NCBI RefSeq assembly: GCF_905475345.1
Contig: NC_066586.1
Coordinates: 2,647,501 to 2,711,500, forward strand
DNA: 64,000 nucleotides
Direction: 5' to 3'
Origin: Vespula vulgaris
Lineage: Eukaryota > Arthropoda > Insecta > Hymenoptera > Vespidae
Part shown: piece by piece, positions 1-12,589 of the stretch
Layout of the letters: the number at the start of each line of letters is the position of its first letter
Position numbering within the stretch: position 1 is the first letter of the stretch
Program-made: the position numbers and the translations under genes
Notes under the pieces: model-generated
What the model was told of the DNA's origin: nothing
Database searches by the model: none
What the model saw: the letters and a program-made list of their open reading frames with translations, nothing else

Positions 1-6
1 AAAAGG

Positions 7-440
7 AAAAATTGTTTATAACAAATTGTCATACAATTGTTAAATAATATAAAGATAATATAACGGGGATTGTATATTATATTATTATCATGTACAGTTT
101 TATCGTATACAATGATAACATTCGTTTAAGTGCTTCGTTTAAAAGAAAATTATTTATAACAAATTTTCGTATCAAAATTATTAATGGTATATCGAGAATA
201 GAAATTTTATATTACATTCTATACATTTACAGTTATGTATATACTACATTACATTGGTCTTATACAGATACATTTTTATGAACGATATTATAAAGGAAAT
301 TGTTTATAACAAATAGCAATATAATTAATAATATAATAAATAATATTACATTTATATGATACCACATTAATTTGACTTCATATAAATTTCTACGAGTTCA
401 AACAAAACAAAACAAAATTGTTTATAACAAATTGTTATAC
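7..440 (+). repeat. Four-copy dispersed palindromic AT element
   Basis: The sequence AAATTGTTTATAACAAAT recurs four times: at about 9-27, 148-166 (ATTATTTATAAC variant), 297-315 and 415-433. Spacing is 120-150 bp. The core is close to self-complementary (ATTTGTTATAAACAATTT on the other strand). A preceding AAAGGAAA or AAAAGAAA is shared by several copies. The region between holds nothing else recognisable. This looks like a degenerate long-period tandem repeat running off the left edge. Confidence 0.6.
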
Positions 441-575
441 ATTTTGTTAATGAAATATAGTTAAAAGATATAAAAAAAGTATTTTGTCTTAAAATGTTTT
501 TTTCTCCCCTTTTTATTGGAAGTCTCTATGATTTTTAATTCCCAAGATATTTCGATGTAAATAAGTGGAGATTTT

Positions 576-637
576 AAATACCCATTGACCTACATAATTT
601 CTTGGAAAAATACACTGGCCTATATAAATTCTTGGAA
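576..637 (+). repeat. Two-copy 31-bp tandem repeat
   Basis: AAATACCCATTGACCTACAT and its continuation TTCTTGGAA is followed directly by AAATACACTGGCCTATATAA and TTCTTGGAA. The two units differ at a few positions. Confidence 0.6.
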
Positions 638-1010
638 ATTACGATCTTGAATGGGCCTCGAGCGACAGACAACATTTCGTTCTTCTTTCATATTTTTCGC
701 TACTACGGACTACGCACAGGTGTTGTATAGTACTACGAATTATGAATGAACAATATTTCCTAAACTATATCTTCGCAACGGACGCTCGTACAGAAATGAA
801 AAAAACACCATTTTAAAGGAAATAACGTCGTCCTTCTAATTAAACGATTTACTATCCTCCATAAAACAAAAGCAATTTCACTTATATACGATTTTAGAAA
901 ATATTCCATTAAAATTCAACGACGAGGTTCACAGTTAAGGGACAATACTTTGAAAAGAGCAAGAAGAAGAAAAGAAAGAAAGAAAAAAACTGGAGAAAGG
1001 AAAAGAAAAA

Positions 1011-1200
1011 AATAATAATAATAATAATAATAACAATAACACCGAGATTTACAAAGAGATAAAAGAGGTACGGTTCTCAACAAGGAGAAGGACGAAAGAA
1101 ACCAAAAAAAAAAAAAAAGAAAAAAAAGAGAGAGAGAGAGAGAGATAGAGAAAGAAAAAAAAAGAAAAAAGAAAAAATGAAAGAAAAAAAGGCTGACTGA
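1011..1200 (+). repeat. AAT array followed by purine tract and GA array
   Basis: An (ATA)n run covers 1011-1040. A nearly pure purine tract with a GA core covers about 1100-1190. On the minus strand this is a long pyrimidine run just inside the proposed intron downstream of the exon ending at 1313. Confidence 0.8.
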
Positions 1201-1312
1201 ATGAGAAATGATGGGAGGAGGGCAGGTGGTAGGTGGCAAAGGAAAGAGAGGCAAAAGGAGCAAAAGGGGCCCGGTTTCCTCGAGTTGGCAGCTCAAGAGG
1301 CAAGAGACTTAC

Positions 1313-1621
1313 CGAAGGGGTGGTACTGCGATGCGTTCCGCCCCTGGAATGCGGATTAGAGTTCTTCGTATTGGCAGGACCATTGCCGCAGGCTCTTTGG
1401 CTCTCTCTTCTAGAGGGTGGCGGAGGTGGTGGTGGATGCGACAAAGGTCTTCCTCCGTTTCTCGGATGTTGCTGTTGCTGTTGTTGTTGAGAGGGTTGAA
1501 ACTGGCCCCAGGATTGTCGAGGAAGATAACCGACGTAACCGCCGGATATAAATTGCGCCGAACCGTTCAAATGTGGTGGCGCCATTACTGCCGTCTGTTG
1601 CGGTTGACCGCCGTTTCTCAT
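1313..1621 (-). CDS. Alternative first coding exon, Gln/Pro-rich amino terminus (partial gene)
   Basis: The minus strand has an ATG at 1621 in the context GAAAATATGAG, with an in-frame TAG five codons upstream. It reads 103 codons to a strong donor, TTCG|GTAAGTCT, with the intron starting at 1312. The exon ends in phase 0. The peptide begins MRNGGQPQQT and has a polyglutamine run at residues 45-51 and a polyproline run at 63-69. The tail is rich in Asn, Ser, Arg and His and ends STTPS. There is no signal peptide or membrane segment. Base composition is clearly more GC-rich than the flanks. Reading past the donor enters a pyrimidine-repeat translation, which supports ending the exon there. The composition resembles disordered amino termini of RNA-binding proteins or transcription factors, but I do not recognise the gene. 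The rest of the protein would lie left of the window. Confidence 0.72.
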
Positions 1622-3125
1622 ATTTTCTTTCTTCTATTCCCTCGTTTCTTTTTTTTTCTTTCTATTTTTCTTTGTTTTTTCTTTAAGCACGATTTTTTTC
1701 TCGTCTTCCTATCTCTTCCTTCATTCAACGTGGAAGAAAATGAAGGGGATGAATGGTATAGATATGGATGGAAGGAAGGAAAAAATGACGATGGTTAAGT
1801 CGCTATTTCCTTCCCTCGATATTGTTGAATTTGCTGATATTCTTGCCGATGATTACGATCCAATTGATCCTTATCGTCGTCCTTTCTCGACGCATGTCTT
1901 ACTTTGTCCTTTGAAATCCCGATCATTTGATTCGCATCAGAAACGAATGCAACGCCAACTAAATTTGTCCATTAAAAAAGCATCTTTTATAAATTTCATA
2001 TCTGATCGTTCGTTCGTTCGTTTCTTTTTAATTTAAAAAATTATTTTTTCGTTTCACCTTTTCATTTACTCGTTCATTCACTCGTTCATTCGCTCGCTCG
2101 TTCGCATGCTCACTACTTGTGTACTTTCTTTTCTTGTCTTTGGTAAACACGTTCACGCGATAATCGTTCTTTCTATACGTTGAGGAAACATCGTTAATTA
2201 GACGAACACGTCGTCATCGTCATCGTCGTCGTCCAGACGTTGCCATCAATGTTACATCTAATGTTTGATAAGCTAATAGAACGGAAAGACCGATGAAATA
2301 GGTACGTGTGAAACAAGAAATATAAAATTATCTTGGAAACTTTTTAATCCTAACGAGACGACGGAATTTTATAAACGACGGAGTTTACACATTCGAAAAT
2401 ATTTTCTAATCGGACGAAAAGAATATATCTAAATATATCTGTCAATGTAAAATGTTAATTATCGAGTTTTCGAGATAGCCAGAGATGTTACTTGACTATG
2501 CCTTTAGACTTGCAAATCGTATTCCCGTACGATCGGTGAAAAGAGATTAATGAAAAACGCGTTTTGTACTAGAGCAATCAATTCGCCTTTTACTATGTGA
2601 GGATAAAAAAAAAGAGAGAAAAAAAATTCATAACGAATTCAAAGCCACCACCACGCTTATTTCGTAAATTCGTTTGAAATTCTCCTCGTAAAAATTCTTT
2701 TCGAACTATCAAGCCTCTCGTTTATAAACACGAATATTAAGAACAATCGTTTTTTCTTTTTTTTTTTTTTTTGCAAGAACTTTCACCCCTTTCCCCCTCT
2801 ATCCCGTTTTTAAATAATATTATAATCGCAGGAAAATCGAGGTTAGCTAAGAAAAAAAATAAAACGTCGAAAGCGAAGACGAAAAAATACCGAAAGAAGA
2901 AATCGTTGCTAAACGAAGAAAAGCTTTTCATATTTCTTTTTTCTTTCTTTGTCGTATACACTACTTTGCTACTACTACTCTACTACCCTTATTATTCTCA
3001 TCCAAGTAATTTACCTGGAGAATACAAAGCGAGTCTAAACCGTGCGCGGTTGCTGCTTCGCGAATTCAAAAAGTCCAGACAAAAAAGGTAGAGAACGTAA
3101 AAAGTAGGAGGAAGAAAAAAGAAAG

Positions 3126-3147
3126 AAAAAGAAAGAGAAAGAAAAGG

Positions 3148-3195
<48 letters not shown>
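3126..3195 (+). repeat. GA-rich microsatellite
   Basis: (GA)n with GAAA interruptions, just upstream of the weak plus-strand exon candidate at 3217. Confidence 0.85.
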
Positions 3196-3196
<1 letters not shown>

Positions 3197-3216
3197 TCAA
3201 AGCAAGCGGTAGGACG

Positions 3217-3277
3217 ATGTGCGATGGTGCGAGCAAGGGAAGAATTTATGTCACGAAAAAAAAATCACTTCCGAATG
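3217..3277 (+). other. Weak plus-strand first-exon candidate, divergent from the 1.5-kb exon
   Basis: After a GA array, an ATG at 3217 gives a 20-codon frame (MCDGASKGRIYV onward, then KKK and SLPN) ending in the donor AATG|GTAAGCTT at 3278. A strong acceptor (long T/C tract, CTTCACAG|GTACAAG) lies at 3668, making an intron of 391 nt. Joined, the frame stops after six more codons, so any transcript would be essentially non-coding. It lies about 1.6 kb from, and divergent to, the minus-strand first exon. Confidence 0.2.
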
Positions 3278-5810
3278 GTAAGCTTTTCCGTTTTTCTTTT
3301 CTATCTTTTTCTCTGTCCATCTGTCTCTCTCTGTCTCTCTCTTTTTCTCTCATACACTATCTCTTTTTCTCTCTTCCTTTCTTTTTTATTTTCTTCTTAA
3401 AGAGAAAAAAAAAAGTAAGAACAGAAGGAAAGAAAAAGAATGAAAAATCTAAGATCGCTGCGATGACACGATTCCTCTACTGTCTTACAAAAAATAGATC
3501 GCATAGATGGGAATAAAGGATTGATCGAAATTACTTGAAAAAAGAAAAGAAAAGAAAACAAATCATCGAGAAATATCTAAAACTCTCGTTAACGCACGCT
3601 ATTTACGAAAATAATGTTCGATAAATATAGTTCGTTTTTGTTTTTTTTTTCCTTTTCTTTCTTCACAGGTACAAGTTCATTGGCGTGACAGGCTGTCGTT
3701 GTCCGTTAAAAATAGGGAAATCGATAGAGATAATGATCTAGGTCAAGCGGAAGGGTCAATTCTTTCATCGGTGTTAACGACGACGACGGTGATAAAATGC
3801 GAATGGAATATCAATTGACTACGACTATATGACGATAGAATCGACAATCGTCAGCAAAAAATCTATAATAATAGCAAGAGAGAGAGAGAGAGACAGAGCC
3901 AAAGTTGAAGATCGCAAAAATCGCTGTTAAGATGCGATCAAGTAGGACTACTCGATCGATCGATAATGTAAATTTGAATTTGTATTAAAAGAGGACATAT
4001 TCGCGAATCCATGAATATTCATCGAAAAACGAATCACCGCACTTGATCCAGTCAACTCGATCGATCATCGTTTCTTTTTTAATTTTTTTTCTTTTTCTTT
4101 CTTACGTTAGTATTTTTTCGTTCGATATACATAATGAAATCTATCGAAGTGATAATATCCAATTTGATTGAATTTCGATGTCTGATTAAATATTAGGTAA
4201 TTATGATTTAATTCGTTTGGAGTAAATTCGAAAGTTTCGATAGATCGACACACACACAACAATACACACGCACAACATAGAGAAAGAGATCGACGTCTTG
4301 AAACCAATCGATCAGTTCCTATCGATCGCGCGAACGATGGATCACGCTCGAATAATTTTCAGGGTGACAGTTTCCGCCGGAAATACGCGTAACAACGTCG
4401 TAGAAAAGATCGAGTTTCGCTTTACTATCGATCCTGAAAGATGTATTACAATCGCACAAAAACATGTCGGTGATCTTGATATTAAAGGGAGCTATATCAT
4501 CGATCATCTCGAATTGACGATTATTTCTCTTCTCTCGTTTTTCTTCCCTTTTTCTTTCTCTGTTTTCTTCTTTTTGTTTTTTCTGAGATCGAATCGAGTT
4601 CGAACTCGATAATCGAATCCACTTGAAGAGTGATAACGATATGTACATAAATCGACTAGTACCTATTTGGTAATCCGTTCACTTTATAAGTAACTTTCGT
4701 TTTCATTCGCAAACGAGAAATCTGGCCTTTTGTCCTTACAACGTACAGCGAAAACGTGGGAACGTACGTGTTTTAAAACACAAAAGGAAAACGATGCGTT
4801 ACGTTTATGAGAGTAGACTTGTAATTCGACTGTGCGTGCCTCGAATTAACGTTTTTTTCCTATCGAGATCACGAAAGAATAGCTATTTCCTTTAACGATA
4901 TGGATTCTTTGTATCTGTCTCGGTCTCTCTCCCTCTCTCTCTCTTTCTCTCTCTTTTTCTATCTATCGAAATTTTCAATGAAAATTCTCAAAGAATATAA
5001 TACACGTGCGAATAGTTCCATTCGAACGACTTCATTGTCTTAAGTAATTTATTCAAGAAATTGAATTTTACGTTGAGAAAGCGATCGTGGAAAAAACCTT
5101 CGTTTTTATCGGAAAATGAAAAGTGTTTCTTTTTGGATTTTATTTTATTTTTTTTCCTATTTGTTATCTTTCTTTTTCTTTCCTCCTCTTCTTTTTCGAA
5201 TACAACGCGTCGATCACGTTCTCGTATCGTCCGTTAGTTCGAGAATAATTGGGACGTGATAGAGAAACACCTGTGTGTGCACGTGGAGAACAACGATACT
5301 CGAATGCAACTACTTTCCTAAGTATACACATACACCACATACATTAACATACATACACACGCACACGCACACATTCATATGTATCGTATATACGTATACG
5401 CGTCCATCTCACATTCGTACGACCGTTTGGTATGCCTTTGACGAGCTTTAATTGTTAATCGTGACGCGTAAACGGATATACGAAAGAGCCTCTTTATTAG
5501 GATACACCACACGAAGTTGCCATGGGGATCATAAGTGACTTTTAACGCTGCACTATATTCCCATCCTATATTTATGATCTCAATTTTTATGTAATCAAAA
5601 AGGCGCAAAAACAATATTTTTCTTTTTTGTTTCGGTAAATAAATTTATTCGAAAAGAAAAAAAAAGAAGAAGAAGAAGAAGAGCCATCTGAAACTTTTGC
5701 ATGATATTTACGTCGGCTCAAAGCAAGGATTGAATTAAAAGAGGAAAAATCAAATAAAAATCTAAAATTTAGTATCAGCAAAAATAGTTCACTTTTTCAC
5801 TCGGTAAATT

Positions 5811-5811
5811 T

Positions 5812-5860
<49 letters not shown>
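5811..5860 (+). repeat. CA then (AT)20 microsatellite
   Basis: A short CA run is followed by about 20 AT units at 5821-5860. Confidence 0.9.
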
Positions 5861-5863
<3 letters not shown>

Positions 5864-5928
5864 TATACATATATACGTATACATAAAAAAAAAGAAAGAA
5901 AAAAAAAAGAGAAAAAGTAAAAAGAAAA

Positions 5929-5957
5929 ATTGACGAAATTGACGAAATTGACGAAAT
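5929..5957 (+). repeat. Three-copy 10-mer (ATTGACGAA type)
   Basis: AATTGACGAA is repeated three times head to tail, within A-rich flanks. Confidence 0.75.
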
Positions 5958-6024
5958 TCAATCTCCTAGTTCGAGATGCATGAATTCGATATTAGCGCAC
6001 TAAATATTTTGGAAAAAAGAATAT

Positions 6025-6030
<6 letters not shown>

Positions 6031-6061
<31 letters not shown>
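6031..6061 (+). repeat. (TC)n microsatellite
   Basis: An uninterrupted TC run. Confidence 0.9.
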
Positions 6062-6065
<4 letters not shown>

Positions 6066-6410
6066 CTCTTTCATGTGATTTTCGAATGAAAGAAAAACTG
6101 TTACGTATCATCGCGAAAATAAAGCTTCTCTTCGTGCAATACAAACGTTCTACGGGAAAAACTCGAATGAGAGCGCTTTTTAATATCGCGGAAAAAATCT
6201 GAAACGAGAGAGAGAGAGAAAGAGAGAAAGAGAGAAAGAAAAAGAGAGAAAAGGGAAAGATAGAAAGAAAGAAGAATGAAACAACGCGTTGAAGTTAGAC
6301 GGCTGGATTTCAAGCGTGGAGAAACGTCGGTTTAGAAGAACGTTGGTTACGCCAGATTTTTGCCGGTTTTTTTCCGCGCGCCATGGCTTCTTCATTCTCG
6401 CAAGAAAAAG

Positions 6411-6587
6411 AAGGAAAAGAAAAGAAAAGAAAAAAAAATAAAATAAAATAAAATAAAAGTAAAAAAATCAACAGAAAAAAAAGACGAAAAAGAAAAAAGA
6501 AGAAAGAAACAGAAAACGAGTAGGAAAGAGTAAAATAGAAAAGAGAAGAGAAAAGAAGAGAAGAGAAGAGAAGAGAAGAGAAGAGGA
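6411..6587 (+). repeat. Purine-rich tract with AAAAT and AAGAG arrays
   Basis: An AAAAT run (about 6437-6457) and an (AGAAG)n run (6541-6587) lie in an almost pure A/G tract. Read in reverse they give the Phe/Leu/Ser-rich false frames of this region. Confidence 0.8.
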
Positions 6588-6913
6588 GCTTTCACGATCT
6601 GGGAGCGTGCATGAAGAAGACACTTATCTATGGCGTTTGCCTTCGTATTACGTCCTTCCAGTGCTCGGAAACGACGCGTTGCCGGCGTAATCCCCTTAAT
6701 CGTGCTTACACACGCTCATCCACGAATGCTTCAACCTACCACGAGATATCTCTGGAAAGGAGGTAAAAAAAATAACAGGCACACGCACATGCACCTACAC
6801 ACGCGACTCCGAAATACAGCTTAAAACTCGTTTCGGTGTTCGACGTAAATTGTACAACGTACAACCAGGATTCTGTGTTCTTCTAATCCTATTGAATAAA
6901 TTCGAAAATACAG

Positions 6914-6916
6914 AAA

Positions 6917-6963
<47 letters not shown>

Positions 6964-6964
6964 A
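6914..6964 (+). repeat. (AAAT)n microsatellite
   Basis: About 12 units of AAAT, uninterrupted. Confidence 0.92.
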
Positions 6965-8082
6965 CGGTGAAAAAGAATATTTCAGTACTAAGAAGTTTAT
7001 CGGACTTCTTTCTTTCTTTCTTTTCTTTTTGATTTCTTATTTTTCTTTTTCCTAGCGCAAATTTTAATTACGTGAAAATCGACCTATGTATATTTGAAAA
7101 AAAAAAAGAAAGAAAGAAAAAACTATGTCCTTCGTGAGCTTCGTTTTAAACCGACGTCCATCACCCCCCCCCCCTCCACATCCTCCCCCTTTCCCGGCCA
7201 CCCAACATTTTCATTAACGAACGGTCAGGAGTAACGCGTCTCGTGCGACGTCGAACGCCATTTGGCATAACGGTATCGCGTTTCTCTCCTCCCTCTCTCC
7301 CTCCCAATTCCCCCACTACCCCATTCCCTCCCCCTCCTCCTACCTCCTACCTCCTAACGATGGACTCGCTCGTTCGTTCGCTTTTACGGCTAACGTTTCT
7401 TCCTTCAGCCCATTGGGAGAGCTTTTTTCTCACGGTTTCTCGTTAAACCCTACGTTTAACCACAGCGTACAGCTAGTTTAATTATTTTTCTTTTCTTTTT
7501 CATTTTTTCTCTTTTCTTTTTTCTTCTTTTCCCTCTTTCTTGAAGGGTCAAGCGAACTTCCGACGAAATTGAAAGAAAGAGAAAAAGGGGAAAAAAATGT
7601 ATAAAAAGCTACGAACACCGTACAAGGACTTAATTGATCTCAATTTTGTTTCAGTTTAGTTGAATTCTTTTTTGGTTTCGTTTGTTTGTTTGTTTGTTTG
7701 TTTTGTTTTTTGTTTTACGTCGTATGTCTATTATTATCTAGCGGAGTCTACTACTCTTCCTTCGTAAATAAAAATTTTCACGCGTGACTTTTCTATCTTT
7801 GAACTAGATTTGTCGGGTATGCCAGGAAACGTGCTAATAGACCGCAAGAAATGCATGCACAAAAGCTGGACGTGCTGCTAGCTAACGTGTCTGCGTCGTG
7901 TTCATGTTCCTATGGGTGTGTATGCTCCTGAACGCATATGTATAACAACCGTCATGACTGCATTACGGTGAGATAAGAAAAAAAGAAAATAAAAAAATAA
8001 GGAAAAGAAGGAAAAGAACAGAAAAAAAAACGAAGAAGTATATCGGTCAGTGACTTTCGCTCGAGAAAACGCTCTCGGAAAG

Positions 8083-8097
8083 TATATGTACATATAC

Positions 8098-8135
<38 letters not shown>

Positions 8136-8140
8136 GTATA
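8083..8140 (+). repeat. TA/TG-type microsatellite
   Basis: TATATGTACATATACA is followed by an AT run with a few GT interruptions. Confidence 0.85.
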
Positions 8141-8692
8141 GCAGCTTTTATGCTTCTTCAGTAGCGATGTTTTTATCATTTTATGAAAAAAAAAGTAAAG
8201 TAAAAAAAAAAAATGAGGGAAGAAAAAACTAAAAGAACAAGTCTCGTCTGGGTTCGAAAAGTTTAAAGCTGTTTTTAGATACAATTTTTCTTTTTTTTTT
8301 ATTTTCTTTGTTTCTAATAAGTGCTCCGAGTTATCTAACGTGTCACGTTTGAAATAGAAAAACGAATAGGATGGACTCATACGAGTATACGAACTATAAC
8401 AGGGGTTTTCATAGATTTCTAAAGAGTTATTTATTTACGATAAATATTACTTTTCACTTTATTTCGCGTCGATTTAAAAAATGACGACTCTCGTCGATCT
8501 CTAATTTTTAATTTTTTACGAATAAAAATATTTCGTGAAAAAGAGCAAAAAGAAAAAAGAAAAAAGAGAAAGAAAAAGAATGAAGAAACAAACAAGAGAA
8601 CAAGTATCTAACGTTCTCTAGTATATTCTTTTTCTTTCGAATCGTGTAAGTAACCAATTAGTACATATTAATATATCACGCAATGTATCTTT

Positions 8693-8760
8693 CATGATAC
8701 ATTTATTAATATATATAAATACTAATTTTTCACGATACATTTATTAATATATAAATATTA
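8693..8760 (+). repeat. Two-copy 43-bp direct repeat
   Basis: GATACATTTATTAATATATA occurs at about 8696 and again at about 8736, with related flanking AT-rich sequence. Confidence 0.5.
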
Positions 8761-9070
8761 CCTAAATAACTCTTACAATATACACGTGTATACATACACA
8801 CATCCAAAACACACATGCAAGTTCATATCGTGTGCGTGAATAACCCATTAAGTATATAAATACATCACGGTGTATATCTCTCTCTTTACAATGGATCTCG
8901 CAACCCTCTGTTTAGAAAGCAACCCTACAGTTTGAAAACCACTGAGGTAAGATTTCGCGAAATGTCTAATTTATATAACGCGTTGCAGTCTGGTCCGATC
9001 TCTTTTCCCTTTCCGCAGAGTGGCGGCCAGTGAAAGTGAAGGAGCACGGATAAGAAGGCAAAAGGCTTCT

Positions 9071-9184
9071 CCTCACCTCGCCTCACCTCGCCTAACATTC
9101 TCCTCTCCTTTCCTCTCCTCTCCTCTCCTCCTCACTTCTTTCCTCTCTCCTTTCCTCTCTCCTTTCCTCTCTCCCTTCCTCCCT
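9071..9184 (+). repeat. Pyrimidine minisatellite block
   Basis: Two copies of CTCACCTCGC are followed by CTCTC runs and about three to four copies of TTTCCTCTCTCC. The block is almost purely pyrimidine on the plus strand. Confidence 0.8.
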
Positions 9185-10551
9185 TGAGAGCTCGACGATG
9201 GATACGCTGCGATAACGCGAATCGCCGCCAAGAGAACTCGTTTCTCTTCTCGTGCGATTCAATGGAAATGATCGAAACGTATATCGATCTTTTCTGTTCT
9301 TTTCTTTCCCCTTTTTATTTGTTGTTTAACATTGTTATTATTATTATTATTATCCTACGACACGTACGACAACGAATCGTTCCTTCGAAATCTTACGCTT
9401 TCGATTCTTTCGATCAATAGATCTAAATCAACATTGTACGAATACATTTTTCTTGCTCCGACATTTTTCTTTAACCAATAAAAAAGTCATCTCGATCGAA
9501 GAATTCCGATCAATGCGGATTTGCAAATAGTTAACTGATCGATATTACCACGCTCGACGTGATAATATTTTTCTTTTGGAATTTCACAGGAAGAAAGGAG
9601 AGAGAGGAAAAATAACTTTTTACTACGTGGGAATATTTTCAACTGCGGTTTTATCGTTACGGATTTTTACGGTTAATATGATCTTTCGATCGGTTGGCAA
9701 ATGAATGATTTCCTTCTTTTCTTTTCTTTTTTTTTCTTTTTACTTTTAAGAGGATCAATGAAATAGCCGTGCAGAGTACGTCGACCTTGGCTCGTAAATC
9801 CTTCGTCTCGATAATCTCTCTCTCTTTTCTCTCTTTTTTAAATCTCTAAGTTCCATCGAAATTTATCGCTTTATCGAGTCTACCCAGAGAGGTAAAATCC
9901 AAAAAGAAAGAAAAAGGAAATATCGTTGATGAGTATTACCAGTACGCTTTCCTAATTAATCGTTCTCCTCGAAGAACATTTTTTTCGTTTATGAAGTACG
10001 AACTAAAAGTCGGATTGAGTAACTATCACTTTCGCTCGTTTCACTTCGATCTTTTTCAACGATTTTGAAAAGTCTGAATCTATTTGCCAAGCACTCTGTC
10101 TCTTACTACTACGTAATATATCGCGACGGGATAATGAAACGAAAGAAAGATTGAGGTCGATCCATTAGATTTTAAGTTACTTTTTTGTTTTTTGTTTTTT
10201 TATTTCTCCTTCTTTTCTTTTTCGTACGACGAAAGAAGAATCTTCTTTCTCTTTCGAAGAGAAAGAGAAAAATAATAAAAAAAGAGAGAGAGAATATCAA
10301 AAAAAAAAAAAAAAAAGAGATCGGATACTCTCGGATCGGAAGAATAATTATTTCGAGTAGCCACCTTATTCCAGCACTCGACCACGACGTTCCTAGCCGT
10401 GCCCCTAACTTCCCCCTTTCTCCCCGACTTGCCCCTTACCCACCCCCACCCACTTCGCTTCGCCCGCGCGCCGCACGTTACCCATTTTATGCTCTAGATA
10501 ATATAGCCCCGCCATAGGAAAATAAACCTAGCGTGCCCGAAAACACACTAC

Positions 10552-10582
10552 CTTACTTACTTACTTACTTACTTACTTATTT
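10552..10582 (+). repeat. (TTAC)n microsatellite
   Basis: About seven TTAC units. On the minus strand the repeat reads GTAA and creates donor-like GTAAGTAAG strings. Confidence 0.85.
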
Positions 10583-10837
10583 ACTACATATTGTCTATTT
10601 AAAAACGTTCGGTCGGGATAACGTTAATACTCGAGCAAGCGAACGAGCGAGCAAGTTTGATCGATAAATGATCGATACTTTTGAAAAACTTTTAAAGCCC
10701 TTTAAACAATCTTGAAACTTTTTAATCCAGATAATCTATATTCTTCTTTCTAAAAATTGTACGCTCGTCCTTTAAATTCTATTTCTTCGATGAAAATAAA
10801 AAGAGAGATTGACGAATAGATAGATAAAAAGAGAAAG

Positions 10838-10874
<37 letters not shown>

Positions 10875-12021
10875 TTTCTTTTGAGAATTTGAACTCTTTA
10901 AAGCAGGATCATCTTCTTCTTTTTTTACTTCCCTTTTTCTTTTTTGCGAAAAATAATATAACTGACCCGTTGATCGATATATACAAGAAAAAAATGAAGA
11001 AGAAGAAGAAAAAAATTAGAAAAATAATAAAAATAAGCGGGCTAGTAGAAAACGGTGATCGAGTTCAGCTTAGGAAGCAGGCCGAACGTCCGGTGCGATA
11101 ACATATGTTTTATAAGCGTAACGCGTGCACCAACGTAGTGTATCCGTATACGCTGCTTTTGCGTTCGACATTCTGATATCGAACGAACATTTCTTCCTTT
11201 CTCTCTCTCTCTCTCTCTCTCTTTTACTCTGGCTCTCTCGTTAGAAAATTTACCGTTGTTATTCGACACCCTTTCTTTCAAACACGACACTTAATTATTT
11301 CCCTTTAGTATCCTTTCTTCTTTCTCTTCCAATATCTTTTTTCTTTTCTTTTTTTATCCCGTACACTTTACACTTCGACGTTCGTTTTAATCGCTTATCT
11401 TTTTCTTTTCTTCTTTTTTCTCTTCTTCCTTATTTCTTTTTTTTTTCAAACTCTCGCGTGTAAGATTAACAACTATTTTAATATATCGCTACAGTGTTTC
11501 GTAATATGTTATTATCGGTTTATCGACGCACATAAGCACACGCGAGAAGAACAAAAGGAAAAAAGAAAAATAAGAATAACAATAATAATACAAATAGAAA
11601 AGGTAATAGTAATAGGCAACGTTTCGTTAGAGAAGTTCGCTCCGAGTGTCGGTTATTGTCCGCGGTTGCCTTCGAACTGACACGCGGTGCAGCCGCGCGA
11701 AGAAAGCCGCGGGAGAGTTGTCCGTCGCTCGTTGCTAAAGGAGTAGGGATAACGCGAGAGTGGATTACTCGTTTGATGCTCGCCAAGAAAAGGACACCCG
11801 TTATAGTACGATCGTTTCTCTGTAAGAAACCTCCGACGTCTAGCACGCCCACCATACGAATGATTCGTCCTTGCTGCGATGCTCTTCGAAGATACATACA
11901 TATGTGTACATGATCGTGTGCGTATATGTTTACGTGTGAAACTATACAACGAACGAACTTATTTTTGTTCCTTATTCATACTTAAACATTCTATTACAAT
12001 CTTGTATACATTTGTATTTGA

Positions 12022-12270
12022 ATAAATCGTCTGCATTTCTTTTCATTATTTCTATACATTCATTCGCACGTATGATATACTCGTACGTTCAATTACGCGT
12101 TATGGTAATTTGTAAATTAAAAAAAAAAAGAATGTGTTATGATTTTCTTAAATACTCGAGATAAATCGATCGCTTTTCTTTTCGGTATTTTTCTATATTC
12201 ATTCGCATGATATATTCGTACGTTCAATTATACGTTATGGTAATTTGTAAATAAGAAAAAAAGTGAATAA
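12022..12270 (+). repeat. Diverged tandem duplication, period 135 bp
   Basis: The segment from about 12022 to 12130 is repeated from about 12157 to 12262. Shared landmarks include ATTCGCA..GATATA.TCGTACG, CGTACGTTCAATTA (12082 and 12217) and TTATGGTAATTTGTAAAT. The copies differ by several substitutions and a small deletion. No open frame spans them. Confidence 0.65.
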
Positions 12271-12589
12271 ATAAGTATAAATGATATAAGAAAGATATCT
12301 TATATATATATATATCGGTACCGGAGTAATCTTCGATTTGAATAGATTTAGAAATTAGGATTACCAGGCTGCACGCAAGTATTCTCTGAACCGCGTTTCG
12401 GTGCTATAAATGGATCGAGGTTCCATCGTTGAAGTCTTCTTCGAATCTGCGCCGCTCGCTAAATATCGTACGTAGATATAGAGAAAGAGATATTTATATA
12501 TATATATGTACATACATTTACGTATATACGTCTATACGTATATAAACATATACTTCGATGAATTTCTATCGAATACTTATTACGCACTT

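Noticed and set aside
1049..1312. Continuation of the Gln/Pro-rich frame past 1313 to make a 190-residue protein
   Set aside because: The added part translates a GA/A-rich microsatellite into Phe/Ser/Leu runs, and a strong GTAAGT donor lies exactly where the sensible peptide ends.
4337..4612. Plus-strand frame starting MDHARIIF, with an overlapping minus-strand frame
   Set aside because: Its first 60 residues look protein-like, but the end is a T-rich repeat translated as Phe/Leu. Both strands are open, and there are no splice or promoter signals.
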